This document shows positions 7,735-17,887 of a stretch of DNA of 64,000 nucleotides, piece by piece. The stretch's first letter is position 1, and the number at the start of each line of letters is the position of its first letter. The stretch lies in assembly GCA_963747965.1 (NCBI GenBank), contig CAVVGZ010000004.1, positions 372,001 to 436,000 of the forward strand, read 5' to 3'. The stretch comes from CAVVGZ01 sp963747965. GTDB lineage: Bacteria; Chloroflexota; Anaerolineae; Anaerolineales; Anaerolineaceae. Below the pieces are notes generated by a model. That model made no database searches. It saw nothing but the letters and a program-made list of their open reading frames with translations, and was not told the origin of the DNA. The position numbers were made by a program, and so were the translations under genes.

Positions 7735-10294
7735 ATGATCCCCATAAAACTAACTCTATCCGGTTTCCTTTCCTACTTACAGCCAGTTGAACTTGATTTT
7801 TCTGAATTCGATGTAGCCTGCATATCAGGATCGAATGGAGCCGGAAAATCTTCCCTGCTGGATTCGATTACCTGGGTTCTTTTTGGCAAGGCACGCCACA
7901 GGGATGATAATCTCCTGATCAACAGCCATGCCGCAGCCGCAGAGGTGACACTGGAATTTGAATATGAGGGAAACCGCTACCGCGTCTCCCGCAGCAAATC
8001 CCGCGAAAAACCGGTCAGGCTGGAATTTCAAATCTACGATCAAAATTGGAAAACAATTACGGAAAGCACCCTGCGCGAAACCGAAGCCAGCATCAATAAA
8101 ACCCTGCGCATGGACTACGATACTTTCACCAATGCCTCCTTTTTCCTGCAGGGAAAAGCAGACCAATTCTCACAGCAAAAACCGGGGGACCGTAAAAAGA
8201 TTTTAGGCAATATTCTTGGCCTGGAAATTTGGGAAAACTACCGGGAAGTCGCCGTGGAAAAAAGGCGCAAGAAAGAGATAGAACTCAGCGCTATCAATCA
8301 CACCCTGGCAGAAATCGATGCCGAACTCAGTGAAGAAGGACAACGGGTTGAGAGGCTCGCCAAACTGCAAGAATCCCTCTCGCAGGCAAATGCCTTGCGG
8401 ATTAGCAAGGAAAAGCTGGTCGAAAACATTCGAAAAAGACATCAGATGGTAGCCGAACAGCAGCGCATGACAAAAATACTGGAGGATCGGGTCAAAGAAA
8501 GCCAGGGAAGCCTCCAGAAAACGCAAGCACTGCTCAAATCGAGGGATGCTGAACGCCTGGATTATGAACAAAAAATCGCATCAGCCCCCCAGATTGAAGA
8601 TGCTTATCACAAATGGCTTTCCTCACGGAACGAGCTGGAAAAATGGGAGAAACTTGCCGGGATCTCCAGGAAGTACCAGCCGCTTCAGTCAGACCTGAAA
8701 AACACCATAGAAAAAGAACAATCCCGCCTGGAACAGGAACAACTAACCCTCCAGGATCGTGAAAAACTGGTTTCGGAATTGGAAAAAAATCTACCCGATA
8801 TCCAGGCAAATATGGACAGCCTGGAAAAAGATATTTCGGCGGCAAAAAAAGAAATCGCCCGCAAAAGTTTGCTTGAAGAGCAAATTCGCAGCCTTCAGGA
8901 TGATCGTGCCAGACTGATTGCCGAAAACACACGCCTGAAATCGGAAATGAGCGAGGTCAAGGAGCACATCGATCAACTGCAGGCGGTGGACAGCGCAGAG
9001 TGCCCGTTATGCGGCCAGGAGCTTAATGCAGCCGACCGCCAGTCTTTACTGGAGTCTTTGCAAAGAGAAGGTAAGGAAAAAGGTGATCAATTCCGTAAGA
9101 ACCTGGATGCTGTCAACCAGGCAGATGAAAATATCAGGCAAGCGGGAAACAGTATCAAAGCCATTGACCAGTTGGACATTATCACGCAGCAGAAACAGCG
9201 CCAGTTTGACCAGTTGGATAGCCGGAAAAAGGATTTGGGTTTTGCAAATCCAGCATTGGAAAACAACCGACCAGGTCCGCTTGAAGGAAATTGGGGAACT
9301 CCTGGAAAAGGAAGGTTTCGCCATCGAGGCGCGCCGTCAATTGGCAGAAATTGAAGATTCACTGATCAAGCTGGGATACGACCCCACCGCCCATGACAAG
9401 GCCCGCAGAGCAGAGCAGGAAGGGCATATCTTCCAGGAAAAGCACACCGCATTGGAAAATGCCCGAGCCGCCCTCGCTCCTCTAAAAAGGGAAATCGCCG
9501 GCCTGAGCGAACAGGTCCTTGCCGAAGCGCAATCCTACAACCAGGCACTGGAGATATACCGGCTGGCAATGGAAAAGTTGGAGATGGACCAGAAGGATTT
9601 ACCGGATATTCAGCAGGAAGAGCACGAGCTGCGGGACCTCCAGGAAAAGGAAAACCGTCTCAGAATAGAACTGGGGGGGGCCGTCCAACTCGTAAAGGTA
9701 TTGGACAACCTGCGCCTGCGCAAGGGTACCATGCAGATCGATCGTGAAAATGCTTCCCGGATTATCGGTCAAATCAAGTCATTGGAGCGCGCCTTTGGAA
9801 AAGATGGGGTTCCCGCCTTACTGATAGAGCAGGCCTTACCGGAGATTGAAATCCAGGCAAACGAAATCCTTTCCAGGCTGTCCTCAGGGAGGATGGGGCT
9901 GCGTTTTGCCACCCAGAAGGATTATAAGGACCATAAACGCGATGATAAAAAAGAAACCCTGGATATCCTGATCAGCGATGCTGCGGGTATCAGGGAGTAC
10001 GATTTGTTCTCAGGCGGGGAATCATTCCGGGTAAATTTTGCCATCCGCCTGGCATTATCCCGGGTTCTCGCAAATCGTGCCGGAGCCCGCCTGCAAACCC
10101 TGGTGATTGATGAAGGTTTTGGCAGCCAGGATGCAGAAGGCCTCCAGCGCCTGATTGAATCGATCAATATTGTGCGCAGTGACTTTGCCAAGGTCCTGGT
10201 AATCTCCCACCTTGAAGAAATGAAAGATTCATTCCCGGCCCGCATTGAGGTTGAAAAGACGATACATGGATCAACCCTCAGGGTAATCGTATGA
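7735..10294 (+). CDS. sbcC: DNA repair ATPase SbcC-like (Rad50 family, frameshifted)
   Basis: SMC-type ATPase of the SbcCD nuclease. Walker A SGSNGAGKSSLLDSI at residues 31-45; long coiled coils; a zinc-hook motif CPLCGQEL at about 9001; then the second coil and the C-terminal half with signature LFSGGESFRVNFAIRLALS, Walker B LVIDEGFGSQD and VISHLEEM. One base is lost or gained around 9235-9290, so the first frame ends at 9354 and the second picks up at about 9250. Full length is about 850 residues. The start ATG lies 6 bases after the CorC-type gene. Confidence 0.88.
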
Positions 10295-11404
10295 CAAGCA
10301 TTCCAATTCGGCTGGGTATCCAGCAGCGGGTCCTTCCCGCTTACCGGGTACCTTTTCTTGACTTGCTGGCCGGAGAGTGTGAAAAAGGGCTTAGTGTTTT
10401 CGCCGGCCGTGCCAGGCCGGATGAAGGTATCCTGGCGGGAGACGCGCCTCAAATTGCGTCGTTGTACCCGGCTAAAAATTTCCATTTTCTCAGGGGGTCC
10501 CTGTATACATGCTGGCAGAGGAATATAATCGAGTGGCTTGAATCCTGCCAGCCGGATGTACTGATTATTGAAGCCAACCCGCGCTACCCCCGGACACCCC
10601 GGGCAATTCAATGGATGAAGGCCAGAAACCGTCCCGTGATTGGCTGGGGATTGGGCGCTCCTCCGTCACAAGCATACCTCTCTAAATGGATGGGGGGAAA
10701 ACGCCGGGATTTGGTTGGCAAATTGGATGCCATGATCACCTACTCGCAGCAGGGGGCGGCCGAATATCAACAACTGGGCGTTCCTGCAGATAAAATCTTT
10801 ATTGCCCGCAATGCAGCCACCCGGAAACCTGCCCAAAATCCCCCGCATAGACCGCCGTCCTTCAACCAGGATCAGGGCTGCCGTCCTATTTGTGGGCCGT
10901 TTGCAGCAGCGTAAACGCGTGGATTTGCTGCTCCAGGCCTGTGCAAATTTACCGGAACCATTAAAACCGGATCTGTGGATCGTCGGGGATGGACCGGACC
11001 GCAGCAGGCTGGAGGGTCTGGGTGAGCAGGTTTATCCCGAGGCTGTATTTACCGGAAATTTACAAGGAGAGCAGCTTGATCAACTGCTGGATAAGGCTGA
11101 TCTGTTTGTTTTGCCCGGCACCGGCGGCCTGGCTGTTCAACAGGCACTGGCTCATGCCCTGCCTGTTATCGTTGGGGAGGCAGACGGGACCCAGCTTGAC
11201 CTGGTCCGGCCGGAGAATGGCTGGGTGGTTAACCCGGGTGACCTCGATTCATTGCAAACAGCCATCCAGGCAGCCTTGCTCGATCCTCCCAAATTGAGGC
11301 GCATGGGTCTGAAATCCTATGAGATTGTCCTCAACGAGGTGAACCTTGAGGGGATGGTCAGCTCATTTTCGGATGCCGTTTTATCAACATTGAGGATTGA
11401 GCCG
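10291..11404 (+). CDS. glycosyltransferase, GT4-like (frameshifted)
   Basis: GT-B fold glycosyltransferase. The acceptor half (residues 1-190) includes QPDVLIIEANPRYP; the donor half has VLFVGRLQQRKRVDLLLQA, the diphosphate-binding DLFVLPGTGGLAVQQALAHALPVI and a final helix. One base is missing or extra around 10,830-10,880, where the first frame goes into nonsense (...PHRPPSFNQDQ). The ATG overlaps sbcC by four bases. The donor frame then reads straight into the next glycosyltransferase with no stop: either a natural two-enzyme fusion or a stop lost to an indel in the GTTTTATC stretch at about 11,379. Sugar and acceptor cannot be told. Confidence 0.75.
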
Positions 11405-12614
11405 ATGAGAATCCTGCTGGTAGCAGATGGGCGCTCCCCGATAACCCGCCAGTGGATAAAAGGCCTCCTCAGGCTGCAGCACCAGGTAATCCTCGTATCT
11501 ACTTTCCCTTGCAGCCCTGTAGAGGGGACTATCGCACAGGATATCATCCCGGTCGCTTTTGCCGGTTTAAGCGGCAGCCAGGTTGAACAGGTTGGGGGCA
11601 AGCAGAAATCCGGCGGATTGAAAAAAGCAGTGGCAGGATCACGGTCGAGTTTTTTGAAATTCCGCTACTGGCTTGGCCCATTAACACTCCCGTTTTATAG
11701 ACAGCATTTCACAAAAATCATCCAGGGAATCCAGCCTGACCTGGTCCATGCCCTGCGTATACCCTTTGAAGGAATGCTGGCATCCTATACACCGCCTGGG
11801 GTACCGCTCGCCGTTTCCATCTGGGGAAATGATCTGACCCTGCATGCCGCGGGTTCAAAATGGATGCAAAATTGGACCGAACGGACGCTGCGCAGGGCAG
11901 ACGGACTGGCAGCAGATGCCAATAGGGACCTGCGGCTTGCAAAACAATGGGGATTCGACCAAAGCCGTCCAACCCTGCTGGTGCCCGGCAACGGAGGAAT
12001 TGACTTAACAGAAATTCACCGCCCGGGGGATGAGATACCGGACCAGGTTGACCTGGATATCCCGGTCGGCAGCCCGCTTGTCATCAATCCGCGCGGTTTC
12101 CGCCCGGGGAGTGTCCGCAATGACGTTTTTTTTCAGGCTGTTTCCCTTGTGCTGGAGAAAAAACCCGGAAATCCATTTTGTTTGCCCGGCAATGCAGCAC
12201 CAGGAAGAAGCCCTCAACTGGGTAAACCGCTACCATTTGGAGAAAAATGTCCATTTGCTTCCCTATTTACCGCAGCCCCAGCTCTGGAATTTATTCAAAA
12301 AATCATTGGTCAGCGTATCCATCAGTGTCCATGACGGAACACCGAATTCGCTGCTGGAGGCCATGGCCTGTGGATGTTTCCCCATTGTCGGGGATATTGA
12401 ATCCCTGCGGGAATGGATCGTTCCCGGGAAAAACGGATTCCTGGTTGAACCTGGAAACCCCCAGGCGCTTGCAGAAGCCCTATTAATCGCTTTGAGCCAA
12501 CCCGAACTACGCCGGGAAGCCGCCATCATGAACCAACAAATCATCCGCCAGCGCGCAGAAGTAAACCTGGTGCGGGCCCAGATTTCTGTATTCTATCAGC
12601 GCCTGCTGGAATGA
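11405..12614 (+). CDS. second glycosyltransferase, GT4-like (frameshifted)
   Basis: Begins at ATG 11405 (MRILLVADGRSPIT, typical of a GT4 N-terminus). The acceptor half carries PDLVHALRIPFEGMLASY and VSIWGNDLTLHA; the donor half has ...VCPAMQHQEEALNWV, SVSISVHDGTPNSLLEAMACG and FPIVGDIESLREWI with the expected Glu. A base is inserted in or next to the A6C3 run near 12,160-12,168, so the frame that carries residues 1-250 is replaced by another for the last 150. Probably acts on cell-surface glycans, but nothing here identifies the product. Confidence 0.78.
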
Positions 12615-12772
12615 TTCTGCTCTGGAATCCAGTCGTTCCAGGGATTGGTTTTACCCCCAGTCATTCAAAATGCATTTCCAACATTTATTCCAGCAAATCT
12701 TCGAATTAATAAAGAATTAATAATAACCAAATTGTCATATGGTAAGATAAAGAGATACAAATGGAGGAAAAA

Positions 12773-13100
12773 ATGCCTGGCAAAGAAATCGAGCCTTCCC
12801 ATGGTTTTCTGAATGAACTTGTTACCAATCTAAAATTAATTGTTAAATTGATGGGAGACCGGCGCGTCAGCCCATTTGTGAAATTGATCCCGATTGCCAC
12901 AATGGTGTACCTGGTCTCCCCGGTTGATTTCCTGCCGCTTAATCCTCTGGATGATGCCGGAATTGTGGGTTTGGGTTTTTATCTCTTTCTCGAGTTGTGT
13001 CCGCACGATGTAGTCGAGGAGCTTAAGGACGATATGCAACCGCGTCATACCCGGTGAATGGAAGGAAGTAATTGATCAACAGCCGGAGGAAAAAAAGTAA
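12773..13100 (+). CDS. YkvA/DUF1232-type small membrane protein (frameshifted at the end)
   Basis: About 109 residues. The core KLIPIATMVYLVSPVDFLPLNPLDDAGIVGLGFYLF is the DUF1232 signature (written as KLIPIATMVYLVSPVDFLP and DDAGIVG), a short membrane hairpin of unknown function. ATG 12773 sits behind GGAGG at 12763-12767, better than the ATG at 12761. The apparent stop at 13057 follows an odd PRHTR tail; with one base removed near 13,040 the frame continues RVIPGEWKEVIDQQPEEKK to TAA at 13,098-13,100, which looks more natural. Confidence 0.7.
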
Positions 13101-13157
13101 CCCTGGCTTTTATTAATGATCTGCAAAATTGGAACCATTACCGGTAGGTGTTTTGAT

Positions 13158-14510
13158 ATGTATGATTATAGATTGCAATATAAAAACCTTTTGAGGTTTT
13201 TGCCGGCTCTCCTCATTGTTGTCTGCCTGACCTTTTTGTCCAGCGCCTGCACACCCGGCCTCCCCCCTGCTTCACCAACCCAAACATCCCCCACCTGTAG
13301 AATCATCATTGACCAGGGTCAAACGTAATTTCCACCATTACCGCCACCCCGGACGATGCCGGCGCACAAACCCTGGAGCTCACCCGGGTTCCCGCATATC
13401 ACCCCCGAACCCGCCGCAGTCCAGTGTGAACGTTACCAGCTTCCCGGATATGGGGCAGTATGAATGGAAGCAGTTTGCTTCCGGTTTCGACAAACCTGTT
13501 TTCCTGACAGGTGCCGGAGATGGATCCGGCCGGGTTTATATTGTCGAACAGGGCGGGCTCATCTGGCAGATGGATGGGGACGCCGCCGGGAAGAGCATTT
13601 TCCTGGATGTGAGTCAGAAAATATCCACAGGCGGCAATGAGCAGGGCTTGCTGGGGTTGGCATTCCACCCGGATTATCCTCAAAATCCAACCCTGTTTAT
13701 TAATTACACGGATACCAACGGGGATACCACCATTTCCCGTTTTTCCGTCCTGCAGGACTCACAAAAAGCAGATCCTTCCAGTGAAAAGGTGCTGCTCAAG
13801 GTGGCCCAGCCTTATGCCAACCATAACGGCGGAGACCTGGCTTTCGGCCCGGATGGATTTCTGTATATCGCCCTGGGGGATGGCGGCAGCGCCGGAGATC
13901 CTCAGCAAAATGCCCAGAACCTGGAAAGCTACCTGGGCAAGCTCCTGCGTATCGACATTGACCGGGGTGATCCCTATGCCATTCCGCAGGGGAATCCTTT
14001 TATCGGCAGAGATGGTCTCGATGAAATCTGGTTATACGGTTTGCGGAATCCCTGGCGCTTCTCCTTCGACAGGGTTACAGGCGACCTGTATATGGGTGAC
14101 GTGGGACAAAACAAGTGGGAAGAAATCGACTTTCTCCCGGCTGGTGATCCCGGCGGCGGGAATTTTGGCTGGAATTTAATGGAGGGGTACCCATCCCTAC
14201 TCCGGGGAAATTCCCCAAAACACGGAACTTGTTGCGCCGCTGTTTGAATATGACCACAATTCAGGCTGTTCCGTCACCGGAGGCTACGTCTACCGCGGCC
14301 TGCAGCTTCCTGAGTGGCAGGGAATCTATATCTTCGGGGATTACTGCAGCGGAAACACTCTGGGGCTCACTCAGGCAGGAAAATGGCAGCTCTGAAATAA
14401 AGTTACTGGGAAAAACGCCGTATAATATCAGCAGTTTTGGTGAGGATGAGGCCGGGGAAATTTACCTGCTGGATCTTAAGGGCTCCATATACCGGCTGGA
14501 AAAGAAATGA
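13158..14510 (+). CDS. PQQ-dependent glucose/sorbosone dehydrogenase-like lipoprotein (multiply frameshifted)
   Basis: Beta-propeller enzyme family oxidising sugars with PQQ outside the cytoplasm. The first part is a lipoprotein signal with lipobox LSSAC, followed by a Pro/Thr linker. The propeller shows GRVYIVEQGGLIWQMD, GLLGLAFHPDYPQNP, YANHNGGDLAFGPDGFLYI (the His-bearing catalytic strand), GLRNPWRFSFD and GDVGQNKWEEID. At least three frame changes are needed (about 13,320, 14,195 and 14,385); the last two join LVAPLFEYDHNSGCSV and GGYVYRGLQLPEWQGIYIFGD to the end GSIYRLEKK. Because every piece is well conserved, this is likely an intact gene with sequence errors. Confidence 0.8.
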
Positions 14511-14644
14511 GCGGTCCCAATTTCCATAAAATTACGGTATCATAAGGGCATGAATTTCAGCAATTTTCAATAGATGGCATGGCTCGCCGGATTAACTGGT
14601 TTTATCGAAGAAATAAAATTGGATGGTTTATCGAGGAGATTTTT

Positions 14645-14880
14645 ATGGCTGACAAAAAAATGGCAGGTGGTAAAAATTCGCCGCTGTGAACACGTCGGGC
14701 TGCGATGTGGCTCTTGAAGCGGAAACAATCCTTCCATCATCGGATTTTTTGTCGGACCAGGCTCCCCGTTTCGGGGCCCACCGCTGCGCCCACATGCTGA
14801 GCTGTAATTCCATGGATGAGGCTGCCTGCATCTGGGCCGGCTCCAACCCGGGTTATGACCCGTTCAAAGAGACGGATTGA
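14645..14880 (+). CDS. small cysteine-containing protein, unknown (frameshifted)
   Basis: Starting at ATG 14645 with GAGGAG about 8 bases upstream, the frame MADKKMAGGKN... meets a stop at 14,687-14,689. If the AAAAA run at 14,672-14,676 had one more A, the product would continue KFAAVNTSGCDVALEAET and so on to TGA 14,880, about 78 residues. The C-terminal part carries four Cys and one His (GAHRCAHMLSCNSMDEAAC) and ends GSNPGYDPFKETD. No signal peptide or helix. Metal binding is possible but not shown. A good terminator follows, which supports it being a transcribed gene. Confidence 0.5.
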
Positions 14881-14916
14881 TCTTCCCGTATGATTATCAC
14901 TGATTGATTCTCTTCA

Positions 14917-14938
14917 AAACGCCCAGTGATGGGCGTTT
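14917..14938 (+). terminator. rho-independent terminator
   Basis: Perfect 9-bp stem AAACGCCCA / TGGGCGTTT with loop GTGA, followed by TTGTTTT. It closes the transcript of the small Cys-containing protein and marks the left limit of the GC-rich block before the AT-rich island. Confidence 0.85.
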
Positions 14939-14939
14939 T

Positions 14940-15959
14940 TGTTTTACCAAGCGGAATTCAAATTATATCCTCTCTATAGGTCCACACAACCAGGCAACCT
15001 TTTAAGCCAGTTGCACCCCATCAGGTTTTGCCTGCCATTCCAAAGAACATTATCTTATTGATTTTCGGGACAATATTAGTCAGTCCAGGGAGCCTCCAAC
15101 TTACTGACACCTGTCCCCTTTTAGGGATTCGAAGGCGTCCAGAATGACGTCTATACTGAATATGTGGGGGTGTGCTTTCCCTGGTGCACATCGCGTCTAC
15201 ACATTTTTAAGATGCACCAAATTGCACCATACAAATTATTAGATCGGTTCTCGGAGAGGACAATCGCTGGTCTCTTTCCAGGGGGGTAACATACTTCAGG
15301 AGAAGTATTATTCAATTTAATGACTTTGGAAATTTCCCCTTCGGAAACATCATTCCTGGCATATAAAATCTAAGGTATCTAAACCTTTGGGTAGCTGATG
15401 GGGGTCGAACCCAAAACACCTTGATCCACATTTCCCCAATGTAACTTGATAGTTAGGATTCTTAAATAATTTATAGTGCAATAATGGGGCTAATACGCCT
15501 ATAATATTCATAGATTCTATCGGTTATGAACACGAGTTTCTAACGTTATGCACATGTTTAGAAAGCGGATAAAAACCTTAAATCTTGGGAAGACGATTTG
15601 GATTTCTTTCAGTGCCAGGGCTAACAATATGTTAACTTCCTTCTGTAGAATATTGTTTGGCGCTAGTCCAATCCTCCTGTCTCTTATTTCCAAATTTTCA
15701 GGTCAGACTAATCTATGTATGTTCACCATACTTTAGCTATCGTTTTTCATTTCTTCAGGGTCGCAATTTTTTTCATCTGGTTTCTTATCCGCTCTCACAA
15801 TTTCCCCAATATCATCAAAATTTTCATTAAATCTAACCAAAATTTCCACACGAATAAAAATTTATAACTATTAAATCGATAACTGATCTCTCTAGTTATC
15901 CTTGATGGTAGATAAATGGAGAAAGACCCCCAATAACCATATTAGTATAAAATTAGTTC
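14940..15959. other. 1-kb AT-rich stretch without a convincing gene
   Basis: No frame here has both a family signature and a ribosome site. A 62-codon frame at 15,548-15,736 is hydrophobic and unlike its neighbours and is judged spurious. The stretch contains a tRNA-3'-end-like fragment at about 15,389-15,417 and a CTGACACCTGTCCCC string at about 15,105-15,120 of a kind often seen beside small transposase-related repeats. Probably the eroded left edge of the island. Confidence 0.5.
15389..15417 (-). other. tRNA/tmRNA 3'-end-like fragment
   Basis: On the minus strand the sequence reads TTTTGGGTTCGACCCCCATC then AGCTACCC, which resembles a T-arm (GGGTTCGACCC) running into an acceptor 3' strand. 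No complete cloverleaf could be drawn from the flanking bases. Such fragments are left by integrases that use tRNA or tmRNA 3' ends as attachment sites. Weak on its own; the position at the GC-to-AT transition makes it more interesting. Confidence 0.3.
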
Positions 15960-16506
15960 ATGAATTCATTTGAGCAAATTGTTGCAGGGCTATTTAGAAG
16001 CGAAGGATTCTGGACAATAATTGGGTTTTAGGTTGATCTGACGAAACAGGAAAGAAGGGCTGTAGGAAAACATTCTTTGCCAAGGCCGGAGATCGATGTT
16101 CTGGCATACAAGGGAAGTAGTAATGAACTGATATGGATCGAATGTAAATCATATTTAGATTCAGGTGGAGTGGTAATTTCGAGTTTCAGTTAACGAAGAT
16201 GATCGCAATTTTCAACGATATAAGATTTTTAATAACGGCCTCCACCGAGAGGTTATCAGTAAGGCTTTGATAGATAAAACCGTGAGGGTGGGATTAACCC
16301 CACCAAATCCAACTCTCACTTACTGCCTGGTAGCAGGAAAAGTACGAACCGACAAAGATAGAGACAAACTAAATGAGTATTTTCACCAAAATGGGTGGCT
16401 CTTTTATGACAATACTTGGTTGAAAGATGAATTGAATAAGGCTTCGGAATCACAGTATGAAGATGATATCGCGATGATCGTTGCTAAATTGATTCAGCGA
16501 ATATAA
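15960..16506 (+). pseudogene. PD-(D/E)XK nuclease-like protein, broken
   Basis: From ATG 15960 the translation NSFEQIVAGLFRSEGFW, an in-frame TAG at 16,029, then VDLTKQERRAVGKHSLPRP and EIDVLAYKGSSNELIWIECKSYLD, which is a good PD-(D/E)XK core (catalytic Asp in EID, then Glu-x-Lys in ECK). A frameshift near 16,185 moves the rest (NEDDRNFQRYKIFNNGLHRE...GKVRTDKDRDKLNEYFHQNGW) into the frame ending at 16,506. About 180 residues in all. No methyltransferase or specificity gene is nearby, so it is not an obvious restriction system. Whether it is decayed or mis-sequenced cannot be decided. Confidence 0.55.
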
Positions 16507-16716
16507 CCAAATTATATTGGGGTTGGAATCAACGCTGCCTTGTTATTCAGCAAGAAATGACTGTCCTCAAATGTTCTCATCGATTATTCTTAATCACGTC
16601 CTTTTTAAGTTTATCCAAGACCCAGATCTTAAATTTACCGTATCCGATTTATTGACTATATTTGTTACATACAATATTTGAAATCAACAACTTTTATAAA
16701 TATATAAAGATACACG

Positions 16717-16745
16717 TTGACATATGATACTATATATGATACTAT
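16717..16745 (+). promoter_or_regulatory. hicAB promoter overlapping a direct-repeat operator
   Basis: TTGACA at 16,717-16,722, a 17-base spacer and TACTAT at 16,740-16,745. The spacer and -10 contain TATGATACTAT twice at a 12-base period (16,723 and 16,735). Toxin-antitoxin operons are usually repressed by their antitoxin binding repeats over the promoter, so autoregulation by HicB is inferred. A strong GAGGAGAGAGG ribosome site follows directly. Confidence 0.6.
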
Positions 16746-16757
16746 TGAGGAGAGAGG

Positions 16758-17000
16758 ATGAGCAAAAAACAAAAATTATACAAACGCATCCTTGAAAAGC
16801 CGAAAGATTTTCGTTTCAATGAATTAGTTAAAGTGATTCAAGATTGTGGATATACCTTAGATAATGTTAATGGGAGCCACTACATTTATATACATCAAGA
16901 TTTACAAACACTAACCATACCCAATAAAACACCTGTTAAAAGCTATTTAATAGATCAGGTTTTAGACATTGTTCGGAATGAACTTGAAGAATTACTCTAA
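16758..17000 (+). CDS. hicA: HicA-family mRNA interferase toxin
   Basis: An 80-residue protein of the HicA dsRBD-like fold. The hallmark NGSHYIYIH with the catalytic His and the following TIPNKTPVKSYLIDQVLDIV match the family, although the sequence (KKQKLYKRILEKPKDFRFNE) is longer at the N-terminus than the shortest HicAs. It cleaves mRNA in the cytoplasm when free of HicB. Start ATG 16758 follows a strong ribosome site. hicB begins 15 bases downstream. Confidence 0.88.
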   Translation: MSKKQKLYKRILEKPKDFRFNELVKVIQDCGYTLDNVNGSHYIYIHQDLQTLTIPNKTPVKSYLIDQVLDIVRNELEELL

Positions 17001-17015
17001 GAAAGAGTGAACACT

Positions 17016-17887
17016 ATGGAAAAGAATATTGATTATTACATGAACCTTCCTTACACACGGGAAATGGTCCCCGATCCAGAGGGAGGATGGTTTATTCGGG
17101 TAAAGAACTTCCTGGATGCATGAGCCAAGGCGAGACTGCTGATGAAGCAATAAATATGATTGAAGATGCGATGGATGGATGGCTCAGGACAGAGTTGAAC
17201 AGGGGGAGAATAATTCCAGAACCCCGATTTGAAGAAGATTTCAGCGGAAAATTCATTGTAAGGATGACCAAATCTCTTCATCAGAAAATAGATGCAGTCG
17301 CTAATCATGAGGGAGTTAGCTTAAATCAGTGGGTGGTAACATCATTGGCTGAGACCATCGGTAGTCAAAGTCAAATAAGAATTGTTCAAGAAAAAATTTT
17401 TCCGAACGATAGCACCATAACCGTTATGAAATCTATCCTCAAAGCAATTGGAATTGAGAATATTGAGGATGATAATCTGGAGGCCGAGTTCACACAATGG
17501 CTAAAATCAGAAATGGATAAGGTTTCAGATAATTATTATGTTGGAGAAATAAATAGATCAAGAGAGGACCTGAACTACGTTATTAGAACCATACGATCCC
17601 AATGTAAAACAAGTCACCTGATTTCAATCATAGCGGATATCTTGGAATGGACAAAACAAACATTTGATCGGCCTGCGGAAAAGACAGTTGAACCCTATTC
17701 AAGAAAAGAATTAGGGTCTCTTAATGAAATATTTGATTACATAAACTTACCACAACTGATTGAGAAAGAATTGTTGGCACAATCTCAGAAAATGCAAGAG
17801 GCGGAAAATGAAAAAACAGGTAACCAATATAAATTCCGATCCAATTCTGGAAGCTGCAAAAATTCTCACCGACATTGGAGAGGATAG
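17016..17887 (+). CDS. hicB: HicB-family antitoxin with long C-terminal extension (frameshifted)
   Basis: ATG 17016 opens YYMNLPYTREMVPDPEGGWF, the HicB RNase-H-like start; a one-base loss near 17,103 is needed to reach KELPGCMSQGETADEA in the other frame. Then come AINMIEDAMDGWL and a ribbon-helix-helix type segment IVRMTKSLHQKIDAVANHEG plus VSLNQWVVTSLAE, as in longer HicBs. After about residue 125 the frame continues for another 150-160 residues (QIRIVQEKIFPNDSTITVMK onward) with no family I recognise; normal HicB ends near there. The last 26 codons overlap the TPR gene and look non-native, so a further indel may hide the true stop near 17,810. Confidence 0.78.

Noticed and set aside
15548..15736. 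62-codon hydrophobic open frame in the island edge
   Set aside because: No ribosome site, no family signature and composition unlike neighbouring genes.
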